Part shown: positions 34,539-46,800 of the stretch, piece after piece
How positions within the stretch are numbered: the stretch's first letter is position 1
Layout: every line of letters starts with the position of its first letter
NCBI GenBank assembly: GCA_022496185.1
Contig: WTXG01000205.1
Span: 1 to 64,000 of the forward strand
Source of the DNA: Multifurca ochricompacta
Taxonomy: Eukaryota; Basidiomycota; Agaricomycetes; Russulales; Russulaceae
Length of the DNA: 64,000 bases
Direction: 5' to 3'
Position numbers and translations under genes: made by a program
The notes under the pieces: model-generated
Database searches by the model: none
Seen by the model: only the letters and a program-made list of their open reading frames with translations
What the model was told of the DNA's origin: nothing

Positions 34539-35417
34539 AACTACAAGTATGGAACTACCTTCGGAGTGACATCTTTCTAAGGTTATTCTAAAATTCAAGC
34601 AAACTACTTTGTATGTATCTATGTTTGTATGATCATTGTTGTAAGGATAACTCGGGCGCTGGCCGTCCCTTCATTTCCGGACCAGAGCATATGCTCTTAT
34701 TTCCAGGCAGCTTTGTTTAATAAAAATATCTGATACATTTGTTTTGGCCAGAGAATCAGAGAGACTCTGATAGCATTGGCTCGCATCTTCGGATTATGCA
34801 TGCTCCACCGGGCCATTTTTGTTATGAATAGCTGGCTGATAACCCTTACTATCATTCTATGTATGATAACATTATCCATTTGCTTCTTTTCCTTCACTCC
34901 TATTCGAGCCCCTTCTTCTTCATTCTCAACCAGACAATACCCTTGACATTTTCTCTTTTTATTCTACTACATTCCTGTCATGACATCACTTCAGAATGCT
35001 TAAATACAATAAGGACTCAGCTCAAAAGACCCCAGTCTTAAGCTCTTGTGTTCACTAGCCATAGACCCAGGAATCCAAGCTATCTTTCTTTGCTGCACAT
35101 TGTGTTGCAATTGTCTAAACACCTGAACTATTGAACTCCAGAACAACTAAGCTAATAAGCATAACAATTTTCCTGTTCTTTCCAGTTCCTATTGTTTGTT
35201 CTAGTTTGGATGTCAACTCACCTGACATCTTTGAGTCACATGTCAAATTTAAAGTGTGATCTGCAAGTGATTATTCCTGAGTTTCTGGTGTCCGTTTGTG
35301 CATGTATCTGTCTATAGGTGTGCTGATCCATGATTGCCATCTCATCATTTTCATTCATCTTCATCATGGGTCATAGGCGAAGGGGTAGGGGGTGCAGGGG
35401 GTTGGCTAGGGTGGGGT
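34539..35417. repeat. Unit 3: start of NLR 3' flank, then break
   Basis: Collinear with 9232-9735 and 22058-22515 apart from a solo LTR. Homology stops near 35418 inside 'ggctagggtgggg', so the array ends here. No gene. Confidence 0.8.
34820..35166. mobile_element. Solo LTR, 347 bp, with 5-bp target duplication
   Basis: Starts TGTTATGAATAGC and ends AAGCATAACA, with ATTTT on both sides (34815-34819 and 35167-35171). The two sister flanks are uninterrupted at this place. It does not resemble the chromovirus LTRs beyond the TGTTA...TAACA ends. Confidence 0.85.
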
Positions 35418-36441
35418 GTAATGCCTGGTGCAGGTGTTCAGCTGTCGGAAATGGATCAATATGGCCAGGTCGGATCAATCGCTAAGTGTGTGGTACTAAC
35501 AAGCGAGTTGTGTGTTGTGCAGTAGCACGCGGACTGTGTTTCACCTTCCTGTGAATACTTTGATACCTTACTTGATTAGACACAATCCTTTATTGTCTTG
35601 GTTACTATAAGCACACTCATTTACAGTATTTAAGGACACTCTCACTGTACAGTTCACTTCAGTTCTGACCATCACAACTGAAGTGAGTATTCTGTTATCT
35701 TATCTTTACCTATGTAGCTAACATGCACTAGTTATAACTACCATTCTAGGTAAAGACTAATTAATATACAGTTCTGACCATCACAACTGAATTATAACTA
35801 CCATTCTAGGTAGTTTGGATTATCTAACCTCAGGCTGCGTTCTTTATCAGCATGATGTGTGCAATTTTGTAGCAAAATGTGGAGGTCTTTGTTCACTGAG
35901 TCAACAGCAAATGGAGTTGAGGGACAAGTTGATACAAAGGAGCTAATCCCTTAGCATCATTGAGTGGAAAAGTGCCAAAAGCACTGAGTTCAGATTGAAA
36001 GAAAGTTCAGAGACTACCTGTTACAACTCACTGTCAACTGCCTGGACAGTGGGTTGTATGCAAAGGGGATGATTTGGAAGTGGGGCAAGAGATGAGAGTG
36101 AGGGTGAAAGTGCAGGGAGACGAAGCAAACAGCTCAAGGACAAGGGGTGAGAAGCCTTCCACAAGGTGGGGCTAATCTCCTAGGCAATAAGGTACCAGAT
36201 CACAAGTGGACAGTCTGGAGCTGTCCATTCTATTCCAAAAGGGTTTATATACATAATTACAACCAGGACTTTGGTCTGTGCACTACTTTAGGGGAGGTTA
36301 ATTTCACTCTAACTCCCCACTATCCACCAATGAGAATAGCTCCACTTTTTGGGCTTAGAAATCTGCAGTCTGCAGTCCACAGCTTGTGGACTGCTGTTTA
36401 GGCATTGTGGGGGCCTGTTAGTACTCTTCCCACACCTCTCC
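35418..36441. repeat. Nested remnants of LTR elements
   Basis: The start TGTAATGCCTGGTGCAGG and the segment 35870-36000 ('gctaatcccttagc', 'gtgccaaaagcactgag') match the B-type LTR (7103-7300) on the same strand. They are separated by about 415 bp of another LTR-like sequence (from about 35436), which also occurs in decayed form at 10390-10500. No gene is present. Confidence 0.55.
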
Positions 36442-36915
36442 AATGTTGAACACAGGATGTGTTTGGTGATGCTTCAGGCATCAGGAGATTAGATTAGCTA
36501 CTTTGTGGACTAGATTAGATATCGGAGTTTCAGACTATTTACCATATCATTATTACTTTCTTTCTCACATTCTGCAGTAGCTGACTGATGTACCTTAGTA
36601 ATGATGTACAAGCATGTGATTCCCTACTGGCCAATGGCCTTATTCCCTCTTGTTTATTGTCTGGCACTTGTGGACTTATTCCCAGTGTGCACAGACCATC
36701 CCTTGGGGTATATAAGGGTGTCTGTTTTGTCTCTTCCACTTCAGAGTTTCTTCAATCTCTGAAGTGTAAGTTCTACTATACTTTCTATCATACCTTTGAC
36801 TAACCATGTCTTGTAGATACTTGTCTTTCTAGGTCAGTAGAATAGTAATATAGAGTCTCTTCAATCTCTGAAGTATACTTGTCTTTCTAGCGTAACCAGC
36901 TAACCTTCACAGTCA
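36442..36915 (+). repeat. Solo LTR, family shared with 49710-50197
   Basis: Starts TGTTGAACACAGGATGTG. It contains a TATATAAGGG box near 36710 and two 'cttcaatctctgaagt' segments. It aligns with 49710-50197 along its length. The 3' border near 'cagtcagta' is approximate. Confidence 0.65.
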
Positions 36916-37004
36916 GTATGCTGCGCCTCATGCCTGTTCAACATCCAATTTGGCAGGAGTCTGGCCCTGGTCTGGACCAGCCTCTTTCTGGTCTTAATCT
37001 AGGT

Positions 37005-37484
37005 AGTGATTGTCAAAGGGTTTCATACCTGCGTGGGTAAGCACCACAGGTTTTGCCAGGTATGGGTATGGGTATTAGTGATTGTCAAGGGTTTTCATAC
37101 CCGCACAGGTAAGCGCCACGGGTTTTGCCAGGTACGGGTACAGGTATATGGCTCCCAACCTGTGGAAACCCATACCCGCGTGGTGGGTTTGGCAGGTATA
37201 GGCGCCAATTATGCATTGACAAGATCAGTAGAAATTCTAAGATAAAACACATCTGCAGCCACAAAAATAAAAGATCTTGTCTGATGTATGCTATAGGGTA
37301 TCTTTACATATGTTCTAGTATTATCATATGAAATATCAAAGCAGATCAATGGTGCGATGTAAAATAAAAGTGTTATCAGTGATCCACTTCTTGAAAATCA
37401 TGATGCATCTGTTTTATTAATGCACGATCAATTCTGCCAGTCTGGCACTATCTAAAATACTCTCTAGACTACTTTAGACTATAA
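37005..37484. repeat. hAT-like repeat, left part (split by element E)
   Basis: Starts TAGTGATTGTC. It carries two copies of 'gggttt(t)catacc..gc' and matches 8630-9098 in reverse orientation. Element E interrupts it at 37484; the right part resumes at 45629. Confidence 0.7.
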
Positions 37485-38073
37485 TGTAAGGATGGCTCAG
37501 GCATTGGACGCGAAACCTCTGGTCATCACCACTTCTGGCAGGACCCTTTCGGACAGACTCTGACACCGGTGCAAAGCATGATTGATCTATGGTACAAGTA
37601 ATTTTACTTAGCATATTACAGGGATTGTGCACGTTCCGGGCCACCTGCCTATTCTTTTCCGTACACCCGGCTACCCAGTTTCTCCCTTACTCCCTTTTAC
37701 TTATTCCACTTTCGTTCACCCCACATGGCTTCACCTCTGTTAAATTCTAAAAACATTCCTTCAGCTAGGTCTCTCCACAAGTATATAAAGGTACATACAA
37801 TGCTTGTAGTAGACCAGCCAGCAACTAGCAATCTAGCTTCTCTCTCTCTCTATCTCTCTCTCTCTTTGTGTGCAAAAGAACAGTTATTGAACAAGGTGCA
37901 AGGTCAATCGGAACCATCGGCACCATCATCAGTAAAACATTCAGCACGATCCAATGCTCATCGACTTCATTACGTCACGCGGGCTCTTCTCTCTCCTCTT
38001 CTCAACTTACTGCTCACCTTACTCCTCAGGGAACAGGCTTTGCTTCGCACTCACCACGGATAGGCTCTGCACA
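37485..38073 (+). repeat. 5' LTR of Ty3/gypsy element E
   Basis: 589 bp, starts TGTAAGGATGGC and ends GCTCTGCACA. It has the same length as the 3' LTR (45040-45628) and differs at only a few bases. A CT-rich microsatellite lies at about 37840-37866. ATAA precedes it and follows the 3' LTR, a candidate target duplication. TTGGCTGCCCC two bases after it could be a tRNA primer site. Confidence 0.9.
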
Positions 38074-38149
38074 AATTGGCTGCCCCAGTGAGGCAAAGTT
38101 ATCAGTTCCCTTGACCTAACCCCCTTCTTGTTGCACCTGCGACTTGTCT

Positions 38150-41100
38150 ATGCCCCGCCAGAACCCTATACCACCCAGAGTCTTGCCAACCAGAAACACC
38201 AGAAAGGCCTCAACCTCATCTAGAACCTTGGCAGCTTCTCCAGATAACTCTAGACCCCCATCTCCTACTGCGTCAACATCTTCCGACCACACAGCGCGGC
38301 CTGATCTAGCCTCGTCACCCTTGATCCTTCAGGCTACCTCTGAATCTTACTTAGACCCTGAAATCTCTGTCCCCTTCTCTGCCTTAGTATCGAGTTCCAT
38401 TAATTGGCTTTCATCCCCTGTCTCAAGCACCACTTCATCTTCCATCCCATCTTCAACAATCGCCTCAGCTCTTGTATCTAGAATCCCAAGTCCATCGCTT
38501 CCAGATGCGCTTCCTGTTACTTCCTCGTTCCCCCTTCCATCCGACACTACAGCATTCCAACTAAGACCGGCCTCCTTTCTCACTCCATCTAGTTTCAATA
38601 CAGTCTCACCTCCTTCACCCTTGCTCCGACATCAATCTTTGCTTCCAGTTCAGCCCCTACCCACTTATAATCAGTCAACTACAGCACCTCCCCCCATGCC
38701 AGTCATGACATCAAACAACCACATCTCTGGTCCTGCTGCGATGCCCCCTCCTCGCTCTCGGCAAGCCCCATTCTTCTCTGATCGATCTGACGACCCGATT
38801 GAGTTCTTCATCAAAGAATTCGAAGACTTGGCAACTGCTCATGGTCTTTTGAGTCAACAAAAAGTGGAACAGATTACCTGTTACGTGCCTTCTGAAATGC
38901 GACAACTCTGGAAGTACCTAGATGGCTATGACACTCAAAACTGGAACACATTCAAGAACTCTTTGGAGCAACTCTATGCGGAATCTTCTGAGCACAGCCG
39001 GTACACTAAACAGCGTCTCCAGGAGATGACCAGGCTCAATTCTCAAGCTCGAATGGAGGATGAAGAAGCTGTGGCACATACTATAAGAGGTTCCTATTGC
39101 TGTCTAAACTGTTGGTCAACTCCAAGCGCTTTCAGATGAAGAGTGCAACTCCTCCTTCTGGAACGGCTTTCACTTCGAAGATCAGAGGTGGTTGTACTCT
39201 CGACTTCTTTCTAAGTATCCAGATCACCCTAACAGCCATTTCGATTACGAAGAAGTATACAGGGTAGCGCGCATAGAGTTTGCTAACCGGCCCATTGCCA
39301 TGCCCAGCCCAGACAATGATTGGAAGGCTTCCTTCTCTGGACAGGACCCAAGGCCCGACCCCTTGCTACAACAATGGTACAGCAGTAAACCGAGCGATGT
39401 AAGGACAAACGAAGAGGATTGGCATGGACACAATTATGATCGTTCACCTCCAGACTTCCGGCAGCAAGAAGATGTTCCTAGACGAGAAGTATACCCCATT
39501 GCTACTGAACTACCCAGCAAGTCTGTCCAGTTCCGGGACACTTCACAAGAACGGGAGAATCAGGAGATCAGCAACTTCATGCTTAAATTTCAATCACTTC
39601 CCCAAAGCGACCCAGAATATGCCAGCCTGTATGGACAGTGTCTGTATCGGTACCCGATCATTGCGCAATCCATCCCCAAGCCGACCTTTGCTCAACAAGC
39701 CCCCATTCGCCAAACTCCCCTGTCCACGACCTGGCCTCAGTCCTCAGATCGCCCGGCGCCACTCACTAATCCACCTTCCATCCCATCCAGTGTCAGTACT
39801 GCAAAGGCAGTATTCTTCCGTCGCCGCGATCCCATTGAGGGATGTGCCTTCTGTACCAGGACTGGACATCGTATTAGGCAATGCCTGACTGCAGAAGAAT
39901 ACATCGACTCCAGCCGCGCATCAATAGTCAACAACCACATTTGTCTGCCCAATGGACAGCAAGTCCCAATGGGCAACACGAATCAAGGACTTCAGGCCAG
40001 CATAGATGAATGGCTAGCCAAGCCCAGCAATCCCTCCACCATGACCTTCTCACGCGATCCTCCCCCTCACCAGACTCTGGCCATCCAAACCTTCTGTATC
40101 CAACCCACAACGGCAGCACACATTGTTGAAGTAACAGAACCAGACCCATGCCCCTCGGAGTCAGATGGTGATGATGATGGCACTGACATATTTCAAGTAT
40201 TCGTCGCGGAGAGAAAGAAGAGACAAGCAAAAGCTTCGAAAATGCAAGAACTAGTCTCACCAGCCGCATCAAAATCTGCCAATCCAGTTGTACCTGCCAC
40301 AGTTGTCGACCATCCACCTAAAGTTCCTGCTGCCGCCCCGATTACCTCCGCCTCCACCTCTAACCCTGCTCTACCCTCCGATCCCTCAGTCGCACGTTCT
40401 AACCAACAATACCGATACCAGTCTTCCGTAGAAGATCAACAGCTTGTGATGGAACTCCAAAACTGGCTCATGGCAGGAAAACTCTCCCTTATGACACCAG
40501 CTCACATTCTTGCTGCTAGTCCTGCCATTTGAAAGGAAATGGTTGAAAAGCTACGTACCTGGCGAGTAGAGACTAACTGGATCGAAGAGACCCCAGGTAC
40601 AACTCAAGAGGCTTCAGTCTCAGTCTTGGAGCTTGTCTCTCACCGTACGCCCGAATTCTCGCTACCTCTCAGGGAAGTGGATATCTTAGTCAACAGCATC
40701 GTTTCTGAAGCTGGAGTACTGGACCAAGGATCTCAGATAGTGGTTATGAGAAAAGATCTAGCTCAGGAAGCAGGTGCGCGCATCAATCCAAACAACCAAC
40801 TCAACATGGAAGGCGCGAATGGATGGATGAACGAGACTCTAGGCTGTGCTGAGAACTTAGCTATGCAACTTGGCAATATCAACTTCAAGGTCCACGCACA
40901 TGTTGTGGAACATGCCCCTTTCCGTCTCCTGCTTGGTCGACCATTCCACCACCTTCTCCTATGCCGCCTTGAAGATCACCCAGATGGACGAGTTGAAGTC
41001 TGCATTCAAGACCCTCAGGACCCAGCAAGAGCCAAGACTATCACCTCCCGAGCGTGCAAGTCCCAAGAAGACTCAGTTGGCACTCTCGCTTTGGCTACTC

Positions 41101-41672
41101 TAATTTCTCCCCCTCGTGTTGACGCTCTTCACCCCTTTCATTACAACACTCAAGTCCCTGCAAATTATGTATCTGCATTCCCATACAAGAAAGTCTCTAA
41201 AAAGGTCCGGCCAGTCCCCGCGTCCCTTCCTGAAGACTTCCGCACCATCCACTGCATTCCCTCTGATCCCCTACTCTTGCTTCCTTCCTTGCCTACACAG
41301 CCGCCACAATTTGTCTCCGGTACACGTCTGACACAAGAATGCTTAGATGCTCTAGATCTTGACCGCTACCATTTCCTCTGGCCAGAAGAACTCAAGCTAC
41401 TGCAACACATCCTCAAAGTCAACGAACTTGGGCTAGCCTGGACCGAAGAAGAAAAAGGAAGGTTTCGCAAAGATTACTTTGCCCCCGTCAAGATCCTGGT
41501 CATTGAGCATGTCCCATGGATCCATCGCAATATCCCTGTCCCCTCCGCATCATCGACAAAGTTATACAAATATTCAAGGACAAGTTTGCAGCTGGCGTTT
41601 ATGAGCATTCCGACGCATCGTATCGATCAAGATGGTTCTGCGTCAAGAAGAAAAGTGGGGCCCTTCGACTAG
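38150..41672 (+). pseudogene. Gag and protease region of element E, broken
   Basis: The frame starts at ATG 38150 with a long Ser/Pro/Thr-rich N-terminus, then a gag core (DPIEFFIKEFEDLA) up to about 39075. Two frameshifts near 39085 and 39137 move it to the frame at 39192-40529, which carries the CCHC knuckle CAFCTRTGHRIRQC near 39845-39890. A TGA at 40530-40532 (Arg expected) precedes a retropepsin-like domain with DQGSQIVV near 40720, where most gypsy proteases have DSG or DTG. The frame shifts again near 41530 before reverse transcriptase. These lesions rule out a full polyprotein. The clade differs from A-D, since no chromodomain is found later. Confidence 0.85.
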
Positions 41673-44600
41673 TACACGACCTCCAGCCCCTCAATGCTGT
41701 CACTATTCGCAATTCAGGAGTTCCACTGCTAGCAGAACAGTTGATTGAAGCTATGGCGGGAAGGTCATGCTATAGTATGCTCGATCTCTTTGTGGGCTAT
41801 GACCATCGCACTTTAGATATCTCGTCGCACGACCTCACTTCCATACAATCCCCAATCGGTGCTGTACACCTCACTTGCCTCCCTCAAGGTTGGACCAACA
41901 CAATCGCAATATTTCATGAAGACGTCAAGTTCCTCCTCGAGCCCGAGATTCCCAACATTGCCTGGCCCTTCATGGACGACTGCAGCATCAAAGGCCCTCC
42001 CTCTCGTTATGAGACCCCCAATGGCAGCTATGAGACCATTCCTGACAATGCAGGAATACGAAAATTCATCTGGGATCACCTCAACGATGTTCATCGTATC
42101 CTCCATCGCCTCCAACATGCAGGCTTGACTGTTTCCGCCACTTAACTCTTTATTGCAGTTCCCGAGGTTGTTATCCTAGGCCACAAGTGCACTTACGAAG
42201 GCCATGTTCCCGACAACTCGAAAATTGCCAAGATCTGCGACTGGCCCCCATGCAAGTCCCTCACTGACATCCGCACCTTCCTAGGTATCGCTGGCTACAT
42301 GCACGTCTGGATCAAGAACTATTCAGCCATCGCACACCCTCTGGTCGACCTCACTCGCAAAGGACAAGCCTTCTCTTGGGATGAGCGACACACACAAGCC
42401 ATGGAAGCCCTCAAAAACGCGATCATCCACTCTTCGGCCCTCATCTCCATCAATTACTCTTCAAATCGTGCAGTTTACCTCTCAATTGACTCCTCCTGGT
42501 GCGGAGTAGGTTGGATTCTTTCGCAGGACTGTACTGACAGCAAGCGTCGCCCTGTTAGGTTTGGTTCTATTTCGTGGAACGACTGGGAAGCTCAGTACTC
42601 CCAAGCAAAGCTCGAACTCTATGGTCTCTTCTGAGCCCTTCGCGCTCTTTGTCTTCACCTTGTCGGCATTCGCAATTTAATAGTAGAAATGGACGCTCAA
42701 TTCATCAAAGGTATGATCGCCAACCCCAACATTCAACCAAACGCCACCATCAACAGGTGGATAGCTGCAATCCTCCTTTTTACCTTCAAATTGGTCCATG
42801 TCCTGGCTCAGAAGCATCGTGGTCCCGACGGCTTATCAAGACGAGAACCGGCAGAAGGAGAAGACTTAGACGACAAAGACCCTGAAGACTGGATCGACAG
42901 TAAACTCTGCCTCGGTGTCTGGTTAACTACTTGGGCTAGCAGGCTACGGACTCGTCTAGGCATCCCTCTGACCTCAGTGCTCAACGTGAATACACATTCT
43001 TCCACCTCATCCCTCGACTTCCCCTCTTCTGCCCGATCTATAGACGCCGACGCTGACATGCTCCAGATCCAACACTACTTGGCCACCCTCAAACTACCAG
43101 AAGGACTTAGCGCTAGTGACTTGGAGAGGCTTTTGAAGAAAACGCGCAAGTTCTTTTTACTCAACAGTCGACTCTGGCGACGCAACGGTCTTAGTCAACA
43201 TCAACTATACATTACCCCATCCCAACACCTTGCCATTGTTCACTCAGCACATGATGACTTAGGACACAAAGGCGTCTATTCGACTCGACGCTTTGTCATG
43301 GATCGCTTCTGGTGGCCCTCCCTTGATGCCGACATCAAATGGTTTGTCAAGACATGCCACGATTGCCAACTCCGTCAAGTAACCAAGGTCCAAATCCCTC
43401 CCACTGTCGCTCCTCCAGCACCCCTCTTCCGAAAAGCCTATATCGACACCATGCACATGCCTCCCGCTGGTGGATTTCATTACATCGTTCAAGCCTGCTG
43501 CTCCCTCTCCACTTGGCCTGAATGGCGTGCACTCCGGACAGAAACAGGTCGCACCCTCGGCAGCTTTATATTCGAAGACATACTATGCAGGTGGGGCGCT
43601 GTTGAGGAAATTGTTACTGACAATGGCACACCCTTTGTTGCGGCATTGGACTGGTTAGCTAGCAAGTTTGGCATCTGGCACATCAGGATCTCAGCTTATA
43701 ACTCACGCGCCAACGGCATCGTCGAACGCCAGCATCGCACTATCCGAGAGTCGATTGTCAAGACTTGTAGAGGTGATATTTCTAAATGGCCTGTCATGGC
43801 ACCTCACATTTTCTGGGCAGACTGGGCAACGATCTGCAAGTCCACTGGCTTCTCCCCTTTCTATATGGCTCACGGCATTGAACCTCTCCTCCCCTTTGAT
43901 CTCATTCTTGCTACCTTCCTGTTACGGCCCTTGCCTAGCAACCCATTTTTCTTCACGATCCCCAATGACGACCCCTCCCGTCCCCTACCTTACATTTCTT
44001 GATCACGTCTCCGTCCTGGGACCCGTCACGTGCTTTGCTTCCCTCCCCGTGATCGGCTTTGCGGTTGTTTATCTCACTGTACTCATGATTGGCTCTCTGT
44101 CTGTTATCTTTTATCTCTTATCCGTTATCCCTTATCCCTTATCGTTATGACCGGACACTTACTTAATTCCCTATCAGAAGCCAGGCTTTACGCCCTCCGC
44201 TTTCGTATATTTGGGCCCACATGACTCGGTGTTATCTTATCTTTAGACGCTCATTCGATTACGTATATAAGTCCGCTGTAGCTACGCTGTAGACCTCAGA
44301 CTCGACTTATTGAATACATCGGTGCTTGTCTTCTGGACTTCCCTTTGGACGCTTTGACTCGACCCTCTCAACAGAAGTACTTCTGGTACTTTCCGCTCAA
44401 CATTGTCTTAGAGTACAGCCTCTTTGACTTTGACTCTTTCATTACGAACTCCAAAGGTCTTATTGACCTTTCCCTGATAACGAACGAACGCTGTCACACA
44501 AGTCGTGTGGAACGTCCCGCACCGGACGTAACACTTCCTCATCCCTGATCTCGCCAACCCCATCTCAACTCCCGATCTCATTGCAACCCGAGCACGACAA

Positions 44601-45005
44601 CTTCAGTCTCGAGAAGAAGACCTCGTGAACATTCGAGACAACATCCTCTGAAGTCGTTTCACGTCCGCCAAGGATTTCGAGTGCCAACACGCTCATACCA
44701 TCAAGACCATCTCCTTTCGCCCTGGAGATTTGGTCTTGGTTCGAAATTCGGCAGGCGCAAACGAATTTTCACACAAGACCAAACCCCGTTACTTCGGACC
44801 CATGGTAGTTGTTCACTGCTCTCGCAATGGAGCCTTTTGTCTAGCAGAGCTCGATGGTGCTATATCACGACTCCACTACGCTGCCTTTCGCCTCATTCCA
44901 TATCACTCCCGGTCGTGTTCTAACATCCCACTTGACGAACTTCTCAGCCCAGATGACTTCGCGACACTTGGAGGAGATTCAGCCCTCGACAACGACGATG
45001 TTTGA
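41516..45005 (+). pseudogene. pol: RT, RNase H and integrase of element E, broken
   Basis: One frame holds reverse transcriptase (FMDD near 41970), RNase H, and integrase with an H-H-C-C zinc site (HDDLGH, then CHDC) near 43250-43370. The D,D,E core follows (YIDTMH, VTDNGTPF, GIVERQ). It is interrupted by TAA at 42143-42145, TGA at 42632-42634 and TGA at 44649-44651; both TGA codons sit where Arg is expected. A solo chromovirus LTR is inserted at 43920. After the LTR the integrase C-terminus continues (RPGDLVLVRN, RYFGPM) and ends at TGA near 45003. No chromodomain is present. Confidence 0.9.
43920..44533 (+). mobile_element. Solo chromovirus LTR in element E integrase, with target duplication
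   Basis: 614 bp, TGTTACGGCC to GGACGTAACA, the family of A-D. CTTCC flanks it at 43915-43919 and 44534-44538. It contains the TATATAAG box and the presumed RNA start AGACTCGACTT (near 44289-44305). Confidence 0.92.
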
Positions 45006-45039
45006 CCAGGGACGGTCAAAATTTGAACCCCCCGGGAGA

Positions 45040-45628
45040 TGTAAGGATGGCTTGGGCGTTGGACGCAAAACCTCCAGTCATCACCACTTCTGGCAGGACC
45101 CTTTCAGACAGACTCTGACACTGGTGCAAAGCATGATTGATCTATGGTACAAGTAATTTTACTTAGCATATTACAGGGATTGTGCACGTTCCGGGCCGCC
45201 TGCCTATTCTTTTCCGTACACCCGGCTACCCGGTTTCTCCCTTACTCCCTTTTACTTATTCCACTTTCGTTCACCCCACATGGCTTCACCTCTGTTAAAT
45301 TCTAAAAACATTCCTTCAGCTAGGTCTCTCCACAAGTATATAAAGGTACATACAATGCTTGTAGTAGACCAGCCAGCAACTAGCAATCTAGCTTCTCTCT
45401 CTCTCTATCTCTCTCTCTCTTTGTGTGCAAAAGAACAGTTATTGAACAAGGTGCAAGGTCAATCAGAACCATCGGCACCATCATCAGTAAAACATTCAGC
45501 ACAATCCAATGCTCATCGACTTCATTACATCGCGTGGGCTCTTCTCTCTCCTCTTCTCAACTTACTGCTCACCTTACTCCTCAGGGAACAGGCTTTGCTT
45601 CGCACTCACTGCGGATAGGCTCCGCACA
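45040..45628 (+). repeat. 3' LTR of element E
   Basis: 589 bp, TGTAAGGATGGC to GCTCCGCACA, preceded by the purine-rich CCCCCCGGGAGA that could prime plus-strand synthesis. Many of the differences from the 5' LTR are C/T or G/A transitions. Confidence 0.9.
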
Positions 45629-46800
45629 ATAATATAATCAAATTATCAAATTAGTTTACTGAAACAAGGCCTGTGTGTATCTACAAGCTGCATGGGGCAG
45701 TGACTACATTGCATCACATGGTGGTCTGACCTCCTTCCTATTAAGGAAGGTTGACTTAAACGCACCAGGACAGTTGCACTTGTATGAAATGAAAGCAGAA
45801 TAATAAAATAGTAATGTAAATAAAGGATCCATTTAATCTTCTGAACATAAACCAACAATTTTTGAGGGATCTTGAGTAGCCATAAATGAATGCATTGTGT
45901 CCAAGTGCTTATCTCCCTGACCAGGATGGCCTGGGCCATTTATCCAAAATGCACAGAAATGCAAAGAACAGTCGTGCTTGTATAAAATTGAAAGCAGAAT
46001 AATAAGATAAAAATGGAATAATAAATTATCTTAATCTTCTAAACATAAAACAAGAGTCATTGAGGGATCTTAAGCAGCCACAAATGAACGTGTTGTGTAT
46101 CGTCTTGGTCCAGGAAGGCCTGGGCCGGTCATCTGAAATGCACAATGCAAGTAAAAAACTTGCACACATTTTCACAGGTGACCCACAGGTAACCCACGGG
46201 TTACCTGTACCCATCACTACGGGTATGGGTATGGGTACAGGTACCAATGAGGATACCCCAGGGTTACTGCTGCCAATCACTAACGGGTATACGGCTCCCA
46301 ACCTGTGGAAACCTGTACCCACGTGGTGGGTTTGGTGGGTATAGGTGCCGATTATGCATTGACAAGATCAGTAGAATTTCCGAGATAAAACACATCTGCA
46401 GCCACAAAAATACAAGATCTCATCTGATGTATGCTACAGGGTTGTGTTAAATATGTTCTAGTATTATCCTACAAAATATCAAAGCAGATTAACAGTGTGA
46501 TGTAAAATAAAATCCTTATCAGTGATCCACTTTCTTGAAAACCATGATACATCTGTTTTATTAATGCGCGACCAATTCTGCCAGTCTGGCACTATCTAAA
46601 ATACACTCTAGACTACTTTAGACTATATTGTAATCTAATTATCAAATTAATTTGCTGAAACAAGGCCCATGTGTATCTACAAGCTGCATAGGGCAGTGAC
46701 TACATTGCATCATGTGGACCAGCATATCGGTCTGACCTCCTTCCTATTAAGGAAGGTTGACTTAAATTTCCATAATCGGTCCAGGCTGGTTATCCAAAAC
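45629..46800. repeat. hAT-like repeat, right part
   Basis: Reverse complement of the 7696-8690 type sequence, with two tandem subunits (about 45780-45960 and 45960-46200). A further copy of the 37005-type segment follows (46270-46760). TAGTGATGGGTAC- and TAGTGATTGGC-type termini are seen in reverse at about 46210 and 46280. No gene. Confidence 0.65.

Larger units (their letters stand above)
9099..35417. repeat. Tandem array of NLR units (about 12.5-kb period)
   Basis: Three homologous NLR ends lie at 9231, 22057 and 34538, each followed by the same flank. Unit 1 is 9232-22057 (12.8 kb) and unit 2 is 22058-34538 (12.5 kb). Gene order and strand are identical. Size differences are explained by two hAT insertions, MITE-flanking losses, a gag fragment and ankyrin repeat number. 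Confidence 0.92.

Noticed and set aside
37725..38119. ORFs inside both LTRs of element E (also 45280-45632)
   Set aside because: They lie in the U3/R/U5 region and appear twice because the LTR is duplicated; no domain is seen.
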